A stretch of 19,457 nt of DNA from UBA4093 sp036676455. Its GTDB lineage: Bacteria; Cyanobacteriota; Sericytochromatia; S15B-MN24; UBA4093. The notes under the pieces were generated by a model that did no database searches, was not told the DNA's origin, and was given only the letters and a program-made list of their open reading frames with translations. This document shows, piece after piece, positions 8,473 to 15,267 of the stretch. Position 1 is the first letter of the stretch. Each line of letters begins with the position of its first letter. The position numbers were made by a program, and so were the translations under genes. Location of the stretch: assembly GCA_036676455.1 (NCBI GenBank), contig JAKFCW010000094.1, forward strand, positions 1-19,457. The letters are read 5' to 3'.

Positions 8473-9928
8473 CCTGCTGGCCTTGGGGCTGATTCTCTGC
8501 CCGTTGCCCGCATGGGCCGCAGGCCAGCTGCTGCTGGAATCGAACCTTCCCGGCGCCTCGGTCGCCGTGGACGGCCGGCGCGTCGGCGAGACGCCCTTCT
8601 ACCAAGAGGGCCTGGATGCCGGTACCCACACGGTTTCCATTACCCGTCCGGGCTACCAAAGCCTGACGCTTCGCGTGACCATCCAGCACGACCTGACCAC
8701 CCGGCATCGGCTCGAACTGACCCCGGAGCGGCGCGCTGCGACGGGCGACCTCGTGGTATCGAGCACGCCGTCGGGCGCGGACGTCTACCTGAACGGTCGC
8801 TGGATGGGCCGGACTCCGCTGCATGCGTCCGTCTCCGCCGGCGATCACCGCCTGAGTCTGCGCCAGGATGGCTATGAATCGATCGCGCGAACCGTGAGGG
8901 TGGTGGCCGACCTCACCACCGCACAGCGGATCAGCCTGGAGGCGATCGCCCCCGAACCCCCGCCGCCTCTCGCCGCACAGCCGCTACCGAGCCCCGAGCC
9001 TCCGCCATCCGTGATGCCTACGCCGCGACCTTCTGCCTCCCCTGAAAGCACTCCGCCGGCCGCCCGGCCGCCCCGCGATCGCGTCGTCGCGAAGCCTCAG
9101 GGCCGCCCCGAGCGGGTACCGGCGAAAGTACCGGCGCTCGAAGTTCCCGGCAAGACGCCCGACGATAAGTGGCCATCCGTCTCGCCGTCGCCTTCCGTGA
9201 GGAACGCCCCTGCCGTACAGCTTCCCGAGCTGCGGGTGGCCGGACTCGACTGGGGAACGTTTGGAGAGCAGCTCCGGCATGCCGGATTCAGCCTCATGAT
9301 GCTCGGCTTCGTGGCCACCCTGGGGCGCGCCGTCTGGCGGCAGCGCCCCAGGACGCTGGACTGGCAGCCCGGCAAACCATCTGCCGGCTTCCATCCCCTC
9401 CCGCCATGGCCAGGAGTGCAGGGGGAGCTGGCGGCATGCGCCACCGAGTCGGCCATCCGGCGAATCGAATCCGGGGATCTCCGCCAGGCCCTCGCGGATC
9501 TGCGCGAAGCCTTTCGGCTGACTCCCTGCGCCGTGAGCGCCTACAACCTTGCCTTGGGCTGGGAGCTCTCAGGCCTGCGGGACTGGGCGGTTTTGGCCTA
9601 TCACGCCGCCCTTCAGCTCGATCCCGAGCATCGGGATGCCGCCCTCAACCTCGCGAACGTGCTGGTCGCTCACGAACAAGCCTTGTCGGCCCTGGTACTC
9701 TACCGGCACCTGAGTGAGCGCCTCCCCGAGGATGGGGCGATCGCCTTCAACCACGGCAACCTCCTGGCTTCCCTGGGACTGCTCGAAGGTGCTCAAGCCC
9801 ATCTGAAGCGTGCGCGGCGCCTGCTGCCGGGCGATCCGGCTCCTCGCGTCAACCTGAGGATCGTCCGCAGGCGCCGAAGAGCGCTATTCTGGGCCCGCGC
9901 GTTGCGGCGAGGGCCGCGGGCGCGGTAG
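8447..9928 (+). CDS. PEGA-PEGA-TM-TPR envelope protein
   Basis: The start is GTG 8447: GGAGG (8433-8437) lies nine bases upstream, inside the previous gene, and the product begins with a signal peptide (MATSWERSSLLALGLILCPL..., AWA cleavage near residue 24). Two PEGA domains follow: about 27-94 (LLLESNLPGASVAVDGRRVG, GYQSLTLRV) and about 101-168 (LVVSSTPSGADVYLNGRWMG, GYESIARTV). Next is a Pro-rich linker of about 90 residues. A short membrane segment (279-293, AGFSLMMLGFVATLG) is followed by RAVWRQRPR, so by the positive-inside rule the C-terminus should be cytoplasmic. Residues 325-480 hold TPR-like helical repeats (SAYNLALGWELSGLRDWAVL, DAALNLANVLVAHEQALSAL, AIAFNHGNLLASLGLLEGAQ). The tail is very basic. 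PEGA domains often bind surface or cell-wall components and TPRs bind proteins, so this may link periplasmic and cytoplasmic partners. The length is 493 aa. Confidence 0.85.
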   Translation: MATSWERSSLLALGLILCPLPAWAAGQLLLESNLPGASVAVDGRRVGETPFYQEGLDAGTHTVSITRPGYQSLTLRVTIQHDLTTRHRLELTPERRAATGDLVVSSTPSGADVYLNGRWMGRTPLHASVSAGDHRLSLRQDGYESIARTVRVVADLTTAQRISLEAIAPEPPPPLAAQPLPSPEPPPSVMPTPRPSASPESTPPAARPPRDRVVAKPQGRPERVPAKVPALEVPGKTPDDKWPSVSPSPSVRNAPAVQLPELRVAGLDWGTFGEQLRHAGFSLMMLGFVATLGRAVWRQRPRTLDWQPGKPSAGFHPLPPWPGVQGELAACATESAIRRIESGDLRQALADLREAFRLTPCAVSAYNLALGWELSGLRDWAVLAYHAALQLDPEHRDAALNLANVLVAHEQALSALVLYRHLSERLPEDGAIAFNHGNLLASLGLLEGAQAHLKRARRLLPGDPAPRVNLRIVRRRRRALFWARALRRGPRAR

Positions 9929-9931
9929 CAT
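9902..9931 (+). promoter_or_regulatory. Candidate mutY promoter giving a leaderless transcript
   Basis: TTGCGG (9902-9907), an 18-base spacer and TAGCAT (9926-9931) end six bases before the mutY ATG. A start seven bases after the -10 would fall on the A of the ATG. There is no SD upstream of mutY, which fits a leaderless message. The boxes overlap the 3' end and stop codon of the PEGA-TPR gene. Both are partial matches read by eye. Confidence 0.35.
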
Positions 9932-9937
9932 GGCCCC

Positions 9938-11035
9938 ATGCCGACGCTTCACGTACCCAACCTCAATCCGGAAGCCTTCTCCATTCCCTTGTTGACCTGG
10001 TTCCGCGCCGAAAAACGCGCCATGCCCTGGCGCGAGACGCGCGACCCGTACTTCATCTGGGTCTCGGAGGTCATGCTTCAGCAGACCCAGGTGGCCACGG
10101 TCATTCCTTACTACGCGCGCTTCATGTCGCGCTTCCCGACTCTTCAGGCGCTGGCGGAAGCTCCCATGGACGATCTCCTGAAGCACTGGGAGGGACTCGG
10201 GTACTACTCGCGCGCGCGCAATCTCCAGAAGGCGGCCCAGCAAATCGTCGCCGAGCACGATGGGGTCTTCCCGCGCGAGTACGCGGCCATCCGGGCGCTG
10301 TCGGGGATCGGGGACTACACGGCGGGGGCGATCGCCTCGATCGCGTACAACGAGCCCCGGCCTGCTGTGGACGGCAACGTGCTGCGGGTCCTCTCGCGCT
10401 GGTTCCGCAACTCCGAGGACGTCACGAAGCCCCAGACGAAGCGGCTTTTCGAGGACCTTGCGCTCAAGCTCATCCCCGAGGGGCATGCCTGGGAGTACAA
10501 CCAGGCCCTGATGGAGCTGGGCGCGCTGGTTTGCGCTCCGCGCCGCCCGCGCTGCGAGGCTTGCCCGGTTGCTGTGGCCTGCCAGGCCAACCAGCACGGG
10601 GATGCCGAGGCCTATCCGGTCAAGACCAAGAAGGCTCCGCCTCGCCCCGTCAGCTTCGCGGTGGCCGTCCTCGAACGCGCGGACATGGTCTGGATCACGC
10701 GGAGGCCCGCGGAGGGCCTGCTGGGTGGGCTCTGGGAGTTCCCGGCCTTCCTGTTGCCGGAAGGGGAAGATCCTGCGAGCGTGCTGGAGGCCGGTTTGGG
10801 GCTACCCAAGCTGGACTGGACGCCGATGGGCACCGTCCTGCACACCTACACGCACATGAAGGCCACGATGCATGTGCGGAGGGCCGCGATCCGCGATCCC
10901 GGCCCCCTGGACGTCGATGACGACCGGCGCTGGGTACCGGTCGCAGACCTCGGGGCCTACGCCTTCTCCAACGCCAATCAGAAGATCATCGCGGCGCTAG
11001 ACGCCCGCCCGCTGTTCAGACTCCCGAAACTCTAG
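9938..11035 (+). CDS. mutY: A/G-specific adenine DNA glycosylase
   Basis: Removes adenine mispaired with 8-oxoguanine in base-excision repair. The 365 residues show the helix-hairpin-helix glycosylase core: PWRETRDPYFIWVSEVMLQQ with catalytic E44, the HhH motif LSGIGDYTAGAI at 121-132, and catalytic D145 in AVDGNV. The [4Fe-4S] loop is C199-x6-C206-x2-C209-x5-C215. Residues 232-350 form the C-terminal NUDIX-like domain that recognises 8-oxoG (LLGGLWEFPAFLLP, HTYTHMKATMHV). ATG 9938 gives the usual N-terminus length. There is no SD, and a -10-like TAGCAT ends six bases before it. It starts nine bases after the PEGA-TPR stop but is functionally linked to mutM at 11449. Its stop codon shares CTAG with the convergent gene at 11032. 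Confidence 0.97.
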   Translation: MPTLHVPNLNPEAFSIPLLTWFRAEKRAMPWRETRDPYFIWVSEVMLQQTQVATVIPYYARFMSRFPTLQALAEAPMDDLLKHWEGLGYYSRARNLQKAAQQIVAEHDGVFPREYAAIRALSGIGDYTAGAIASIAYNEPRPAVDGNVLRVLSRWFRNSEDVTKPQTKRLFEDLALKLIPEGHAWEYNQALMELGALVCAPRRPRCEACPVAVACQANQHGDAEAYPVKTKKAPPRPVSFAVAVLERADMVWITRRPAEGLLGGLWEFPAFLLPEGEDPASVLEAGLGLPKLDWTPMGTVLHTYTHMKATMHVRRAAIRDPGPLDVDDDRRWVPVADLGAYAFSNANQKIIAALDARPLFRLPKL

Positions 11036-11331
11036 CGCGCGGCGCCGGCATTCTCGGTCGCGCCGCCGCGCGTCGCGCGCTCGGCGGACGCGAGTTCGGC
11101 GCGCACGGCCATCTGAGCTGCGATGTAACCGGCGAGCATGCCGTCCTCGAACTGAAAGCGGTTGTCGGCTTCAAGCTTGGCGAAGTCATGCGGGTTCAGC
11201 AGGTCGTCCCCGCTGATCGCGGGGTAGTGCTCGCGGGCGATGTTGAGAATCTTCTTGCGCTGGAAGGAGACCATCTCATCGAAGAGGCGGTCGAATTGCT
11301 CGCGGAGCGCGGGAATGTTCGAGCTTTCCAT
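11032..11331 (-). CDS. Conserved-looking hypothetical protein, 99 aa
   Basis: I do not recognise a family. The product is soluble, charged and probably helical: MESSNIPALREQFDRLFDEM, then VSFQRKKILNIAREHYPAI and a D/N-rich stretch (SGDDLLNPHDFAKLEADNRF). A helix follows (DGMLAGYIAAQMAVRAELASAERA), and the tail is Gly/Ala-rich. There is no signal peptide or membrane span. The start ATG 11331 is preceded on the minus strand by AAAAAAGGA about nine bases away, and an extended -10 (TGCTAGGAT, 11383-11375) lies 44 bases upstream. It converges on mutY with a four-base overlap (each stop uses the same CTAG) and diverges from mutM with a gap of 117 bases. A role with the two repair enzymes is possible but unsupported beyond position. 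Confidence 0.7.
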   Translation of the reverse strand: MESSNIPALREQFDRLFDEMVSFQRKKILNIAREHYPAISGDDLLNPHDFAKLEADNRFQFEDGMLAGYIAAQMAVRAELASAERATRGGATENAGAAR

Positions 11332-11370
11332 GGGTCAAAATCCTTTTTTGCTGAGCGTTTGGGACGCTTA

Positions 11371-11392
11371 TTGGATCCTAGCACGAATCCAA
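11371..11392. promoter_or_regulatory. Dyad with embedded extended -10 between divergent genes
   Basis: TTGGAT (11371-11376) and ATCCAA (11387-11392) are perfect inverted arms 10 bases apart. The minus-strand extended -10 TGCTAGGAT (11383-11375) lies across the left half, so the dyad could be an operator over the promoter of the 99-residue gene. Six-base arms can arise by chance. Confidence 0.25.
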
Positions 11393-11411
11393 GCGGGCGA
11401 TCACGGCTCGC

Positions 11412-11420
11412 TGGTAGAAT
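11412..11420 (+). promoter_or_regulatory. mutM extended -10 promoter element
   Basis: TGGTAGAAT is a TGn-extended -10 with 5 of 6 hexamer matches. It ends 28 bases before the mutM ATG, giving a leader of about 22 bases that contains the SD AAAGGA (11437-11442) six bases from the start. No convincing -35 is visible, as is common for extended -10 promoters. Confidence 0.5.
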
Positions 11421-11448
11421 GTCGGCAACCGCGTAGAAAGGATTTCCG

Positions 11449-12255
11449 ATGCCCGAGTTGCCTGAAGTCGAAACCATCCGAACCGATCTGGAACCCCTGC
11501 TGGTCGGTCGCGCGATCGACGCGGTCGATCTCTGCGTCGAACCGGGCTTTCAAGGCAGGTACGTGAACCTGGATCAGGCCGTGGGGCGTGACGTGCGCGC
11601 CTTGCGCCGGCGCGGCAAGTACCTGATCGCCGATCTCGCGGACCGGGAACTGATCGTCCACCTCGGCATGACGGGGCAAGTCGGCGTGAAGGCCACGGAC
11701 CCCGGCCTCAAGCACATGCGCGTGCGGTTCATGCTGAGTGATGGAGCCGTCTTCTTCTTCGCGGATCAGCGGAGGTTCGGCAAGATTCACGTGGTCGAGC
11801 CCGGAGACTACGCCGCCATGCCGACCCTGGCCGAGATGGGCCCCGAGCCCTTGGGGCCGGACTTCCGTTTTGCGCCCTTCGCCGAGGCCATGAGCAAGGT
11901 CAGCAACGTCAAGGCGGTCCTCCTAAGCCAGAAGCCGGTCTCGGGGCTGGGTAACATCTACGTCGACGAGGCCCTGCACCTGGCGCGCATCCATCCCGAG
12001 CGCGGTAAGCTCACGCGTGCCGAGGCCAAGCGCTTGTATGAGGCGATCCCCGAGGTGCTCTCCACCGGCATCCGAAACCGCGGCACCACCTTCAAGGATT
12101 ACCGGGACGGCATGGGCAACTACGGCCAGAACCAGGACTTCCTGAGCGTATACGACCGTGAAGGCGAGCCGTGTCGCACCTGCCAGACTCCCATCCGCAA
12201 GCTGAGAGTGGCGCAGCGCGGCACTTACTTTTGCCCCCGCTGCCAGCTCCCCTGA
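11449..12255 (+). CDS. mutM: Formamidopyrimidine-DNA glycosylase (Fpg)
   Basis: Bifunctional glycosylase/AP lyase that excises 8-oxoguanine and formamidopyrimidines. The 268 residues begin MPELPEVETIRTDL; after Met removal the N-terminal Pro is the Schiff-base nucleophile and the next Glu is catalytic. The conserved Lys of RRRGKYL is K57 (K56 in mature numbering), followed by VHLGMTGQ. The H2TH region includes SNVKAVLLSQKPVSGLGNIYVDE with the lesion-binding Asn. The C-terminal zinc finger is C242-x2-C245 with C262-x2-C265 and the conserved Arg of QRGTYFCPRC (R257). Length and ends match the family. It has a good SD (AAAGGA) and its own extended -10 promoter. With mutY it completes the base-excision half of the GO system. 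MutT is not seen in the window. Confidence 0.97.
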   Translation: MPELPEVETIRTDLEPLLVGRAIDAVDLCVEPGFQGRYVNLDQAVGRDVRALRRRGKYLIADLADRELIVHLGMTGQVGVKATDPGLKHMRVRFMLSDGAVFFFADQRRFGKIHVVEPGDYAAMPTLAEMGPEPLGPDFRFAPFAEAMSKVSNVKAVLLSQKPVSGLGNIYVDEALHLARIHPERGKLTRAEAKRLYEAIPEVLSTGIRNRGTTFKDYRDGMGNYGQNQDFLSVYDREGEPCRTCQTPIRKLRVAQRGTYFCPRCQLP

Positions 12256-12282
12256 GCCTGGCGACACGACGCGGGCGAATCC

Positions 12283-12311
12283 CTGACGGCGCGGCGCTTG
12301 GATGGTAAGAT
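12283..12311 (+). promoter_or_regulatory. Candidate promoter of the GH57 gene
   Basis: CTGACG (12283-12288), a 17-base spacer and TAAGAT (12306-12311), extended by TGG (12303-12305), form a good sigma-70-type candidate. The predicted transcription start near 12318 lies after the ATG at 12316. That supports the TTG at 12346, with SD GGAGGT at 12335-12340, as the translation start. Confidence 0.45.
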
Positions 12312-12345
12312 CGCCATGCACCGCGCGCCCGACTGGAGGTTCGTC

Positions 12346-15174
12346 TTGGTCCGAACGCTCGCCTTCACGCTTTCCGCCGCCTTGCTGCTGGGAACCGTTA
12401 CCCTTCCTGGGCTTGCCGCCCCGGTACCCTCGAAGTCCAAGCCACCCCTGAATGTCGCCATCATCTGGCACCAGCACCAGCCGAAGTACCCCAAGGAGCC
12501 GGGGACCAACATCTACACGATGCCCTGGGTGCGCATGCATGCGGCCAAGGACTACGTGGACATGGCGGCGATCGCCGAGAAGTACCCCTCCCTCCGGCTG
12601 ACCTTCAACCTCACTCCGGTCCTGCTCGAGCAGGTCATCGACTACACCAAGGGAGCCTCGGACCGCGCCTTCATCGTCGCCCAGAAGGCGGCCCTGGCCC
12701 TGGATGCCGGCGACAAGGACTACATCGCCGCCAAGTTCTTCGACGTCACCGCGGTGATGATGAAGCGCTTCCCGGCCTACGCTGCCCTCAAGGCAAAGCC
12801 CCGCCAGGCTTACACCACCCAGGACTGGCGCGACCTCCAGGTCTGGTTCAACCTGGCCTGGCTGGATCCCGACGTGCTCGCCCAGGAGCCTTTCAAGTCC
12901 ATGGTCAGCAAGGGCCGGGGCTTCACCGAGAATGACAAGGCCCGCGTGCTGAACCAGCACCTCGCCATGCTCAAGGAGATCGTGCCCCTGCATCGCAGGC
13001 TCCAGGAATTGGGCCAGATCGAGGTCTCGACCACCCCCTACTTCCACCCCATCTTGCCGCTGATTCATGACACCGACGCCGCCAAGGAGGCCATGCCCGG
13101 CGTGGACCTGCCGCTCGCGCGCTTCCAGCAGCCCGACGATGCGCGGCGCCACGTCCAGATGGCTACCGAGCACTACCGGCATCTCTTCGGGCGCGCCCCG
13201 CGCGGCATGTGGCCCGGTGAGGGCTCGGTCGGCCAGGCCGTCGCCCCCATCTTCAAGGAAGAACGTCTCACCTGGATCGCCTCCGACGAGGAAGTGCTGG
13301 GCAACTCCGTGGGCACCCCCCTGCGCAAGGGAGAGACCCTCACGCGCCCGGATCTCCTTTACCGCCCTTACCAGATCAAGGACGGTCCCGCGATCGTCTT
13401 CCGGGACCGCCGCCTCTCCGACGACATCGGTTTCCGCTACTCCAAGATGAGCGGCAAGGCCGCCGCCGCGGATCTCCTCGCCAAGCTCAAGCGCGCCCAT
13501 GACGCCACTCCGGCCTCCGAGGCGCGCCTCGTCACGCTCATCCTCGACGGCGAGAACGCCTGGGAGAACTATCCGGATGACGGCAAGGAGTTCTTCCACA
13601 CGCTCTACAAGGGCCTGACCATCTCGAGCTGGGTCAGGACGGTCACGCCCAGCATGGTCCTCTCCAAGCAGACGCCGACTCCGTTGCCGCACCTCTGGGC
13701 GGGGTCCTGGATCGGCGCCGATTTCGCGACCTGGATCGGCGAGGGAGAAGAGAACCGGGCCTGGGACCTGCTGGAAGCGGCGCGCGCGGAGTACGACCGC
13801 TACCGCCTGCGCCACGGGACGAGCCTCAAGCTCGAGCGAATTCACCGGATTCTGATGGCCGCCGAGGGCAGCGATTGGTTCTGGTGGTACGGCAAGGACC
13901 AAGATTCGGGCCGAGACGATGACTTCGACGAGGCCTTCCGAGGCCTGCTCAAGGAAGCCTACGACCTGATGGGCGTGACGCCTCCCCAGGCGCTGGACGT
14001 GCCCATCGTCCAGGTCGCCACGACGGTCGACCAGCAACCCAAGGCGCTGTTGAGCGCAAAGCTGGATGGCAAGCTGGGAGCCGACTGGGAATCGGCCGGC
14101 CGCGTCAACGCGGTGGGCGGCGCCATGGCCGAAGGACAGCGGATCTTCGAGTCCCTCCGCTATGGCTGGGACGACTCGGCGGTCTACCTGGCCTTCGCGT
14201 TCGCCAGGAAGCCGCATCCCATGGACCTGTACGTCGGGCTGCCCGCACGCTCGGACGGCAAGATGACCGGCTCGGTTCCCTTCGCCAGCCAGTATCGGAT
14301 CCAGATCGACCCGACCTCGCGCCAGGCCGTCCTCTTTCACGGGGAGCGAAAGCTTCGCCAGCTCGACGTTGCCACCGGCGCCCGGCACGTCGAGCTGAAG
14401 CTACCCTGGAGCGCCGTCTCGGCGGAGCGAGGCGAGTCCGTGCTGCTCGCGGCGACTGCCGCCGGAACGGTCTTCCCTGCGCGCCCCCTGACGCTGGCGG
14501 CTCCGCCTCCGCAGGCCAAGACGCTCGTCTCTTTCGTCGATTCCGAGGGCGACGCGCTGGGAGCCGGGGCGCTGGTTCCCCCGGCCAATCCGGTATTCAA
14601 GCTGCCTAACTTCGACCTGCACGGGGTGGACGTGGGAGAGTCGGGCAGCGACTGGGTCTTCACCTTTCGGCTGGGACAGATCGACAACCCCTGGAACTCG
14701 CCTTCCGGGCTGAGTCTCGCCACCCTGGATCTCTACCTCGCGACCGAAGACAAGGTTGGCGGTCCAGTGGCCTTGCTGCCCGGACGTCGCGCGAAGGCCG
14801 GCGCTCCCTGGACCCATGCCCTCTGGATCGAGGGCTGGCAGAGCGGCATCTACCGGGCCGACGGCCAGAAGATCACCGAGATCCGCACCGTCGTCGACCC
14901 GCTGGGCCGCCGGGTCGTGGCCACCGTGCCCAAGACCCTGCTGCCAGGTGATCCGCGCCAGTGGAAGTACCTGGCCTTCTCGACGGCTCAGGACGGCTTC
15001 TCGCTGGGGCGGGTCCGGACGCTGAGCTCGCGGCAGGACTACGAGCACTTCAGCGGAAACGCCGCGCCGATCCTGGACCTGCTCTCGGAAGGCGACGAGC
15101 AGAAGTCCCTGTTGAAGCCCCTTGCCGACAAGACGGTGCTGCCGCTGCGCCGGCCGCCGACTCCGCAGCCATAG
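12346..15174 (+). CDS. Secreted glycoside hydrolase family 57 (COG1449-type alpha-amylase/alpha-mannosidase) with glucodextranase-like C-terminal module
   Basis: A predicted exported alpha-glucan-active enzyme of 942 aa. I start at TTG 12346 because GGAGGT lies five bases upstream and a clean signal peptide results (MVRTLAFTLSAALLLGTVTL..., about residues 1-24). ATG 12316 would add ten residues. GH57 motifs are in order: WHQHQP (41-46), GQIEV (223-227), GMWPGEGS with the predicted nucleophile E292, and LILDGENAWENY with the predicted acid D401. Residues about 560-725 form a beta-rich region (LDGKLGADWE, SLRYGWDDSAVYLAFAFA) like carbohydrate-binding or DOMON-type domains. From about 728 the Glucodextran_C-like module begins (SFVDSEGDALGAG, FDLHGVDVGE, FTFRLGQIDNPWNSPSGLSL, LDLYL). 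Substrate cannot be fixed: GH57 covers amylases, pullulanases and branching enzymes. It stands alone, between mutM and a palindromic repeat. Confidence 0.9.
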   Translation: MVRTLAFTLSAALLLGTVTLPGLAAPVPSKSKPPLNVAIIWHQHQPKYPKEPGTNIYTMPWVRMHAAKDYVDMAAIAEKYPSLRLTFNLTPVLLEQVIDYTKGASDRAFIVAQKAALALDAGDKDYIAAKFFDVTAVMMKRFPAYAALKAKPRQAYTTQDWRDLQVWFNLAWLDPDVLAQEPFKSMVSKGRGFTENDKARVLNQHLAMLKEIVPLHRRLQELGQIEVSTTPYFHPILPLIHDTDAAKEAMPGVDLPLARFQQPDDARRHVQMATEHYRHLFGRAPRGMWPGEGSVGQAVAPIFKEERLTWIASDEEVLGNSVGTPLRKGETLTRPDLLYRPYQIKDGPAIVFRDRRLSDDIGFRYSKMSGKAAAADLLAKLKRAHDATPASEARLVTLILDGENAWENYPDDGKEFFHTLYKGLTISSWVRTVTPSMVLSKQTPTPLPHLWAGSWIGADFATWIGEGEENRAWDLLEAARAEYDRYRLRHGTSLKLERIHRILMAAEGSDWFWWYGKDQDSGRDDDFDEAFRGLLKEAYDLMGVTPPQALDVPIVQVATTVDQQPKALLSAKLDGKLGADWESAGRVNAVGGAMAEGQRIFESLRYGWDDSAVYLAFAFARKPHPMDLYVGLPARSDGKMTGSVPFASQYRIQIDPTSRQAVLFHGERKLRQLDVATGARHVELKLPWSAVSAERGESVLLAATAAGTVFPARPLTLAAPPPQAKTLVSFVDSEGDALGAGALVPPANPVFKLPNFDLHGVDVGESGSDWVFTFRLGQIDNPWNSPSGLSLATLDLYLATEDKVGGPVALLPGRRAKAGAPWTHALWIEGWQSGIYRADGQKITEIRTVVDPLGRRVVATVPKTLLPGDPRQWKYLAFSTAQDGFSLGRVRTLSSRQDYEHFSGNAAPILDLLSEGDEQKSLLKPLADKTVLPLRRPPTPQP

Positions 15175-15190
15175 CAACACCCCCCCTGAA

Positions 15191-15245
15191 CGTCATTCCC
15201 GCGAAAGCGGGAATCCACTGGGCTCCCGCTTTCGCGGGAGTGACG
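15191..15245. repeat. MITE-like palindromic repeat (dRS3-type core)
   Basis: Arms 15191-15212 and 15224-15245 are 22-base inverted copies with one mismatch (CGTCATTCCCGC.../...GCGGGAGTGACG), separated by 11 bases. Each arm is itself a hairpin: ATTCCCGC-GAAA-GCGGGAAT on the left and CTCCCGC-TTTC-GCGGGAG on the right. The left core fits ATTCCC-N8-GGGAAT, the pattern of Neisseria dRS3 elements and of similar interspersed repeats common in other bacteria. It lies between the convergent GH57 and lipoprotein genes (16 and 22 bases from their stops), so it may also act as a terminator. Only one copy is in the window. Confidence 0.75.
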
Positions 15246-15267
15246 GAGGGAGGGCGGGAGCGAAGGC

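Noticed and set aside
8946..9150. Pro-rich stretch as a tandem DNA repeat
   Set aside because: Composition bias of a protein linker. No repeating DNA unit can be seen.
11923..14388. 821-residue minus-strand open frame
   Set aside because: Antisense to mutM and the GH57 gene. Biased composition and no recognisable domain.
15191..15245. CRISPR-like repeat
   Set aside because: It is a single inverted structure with no direct repeats or spacers.
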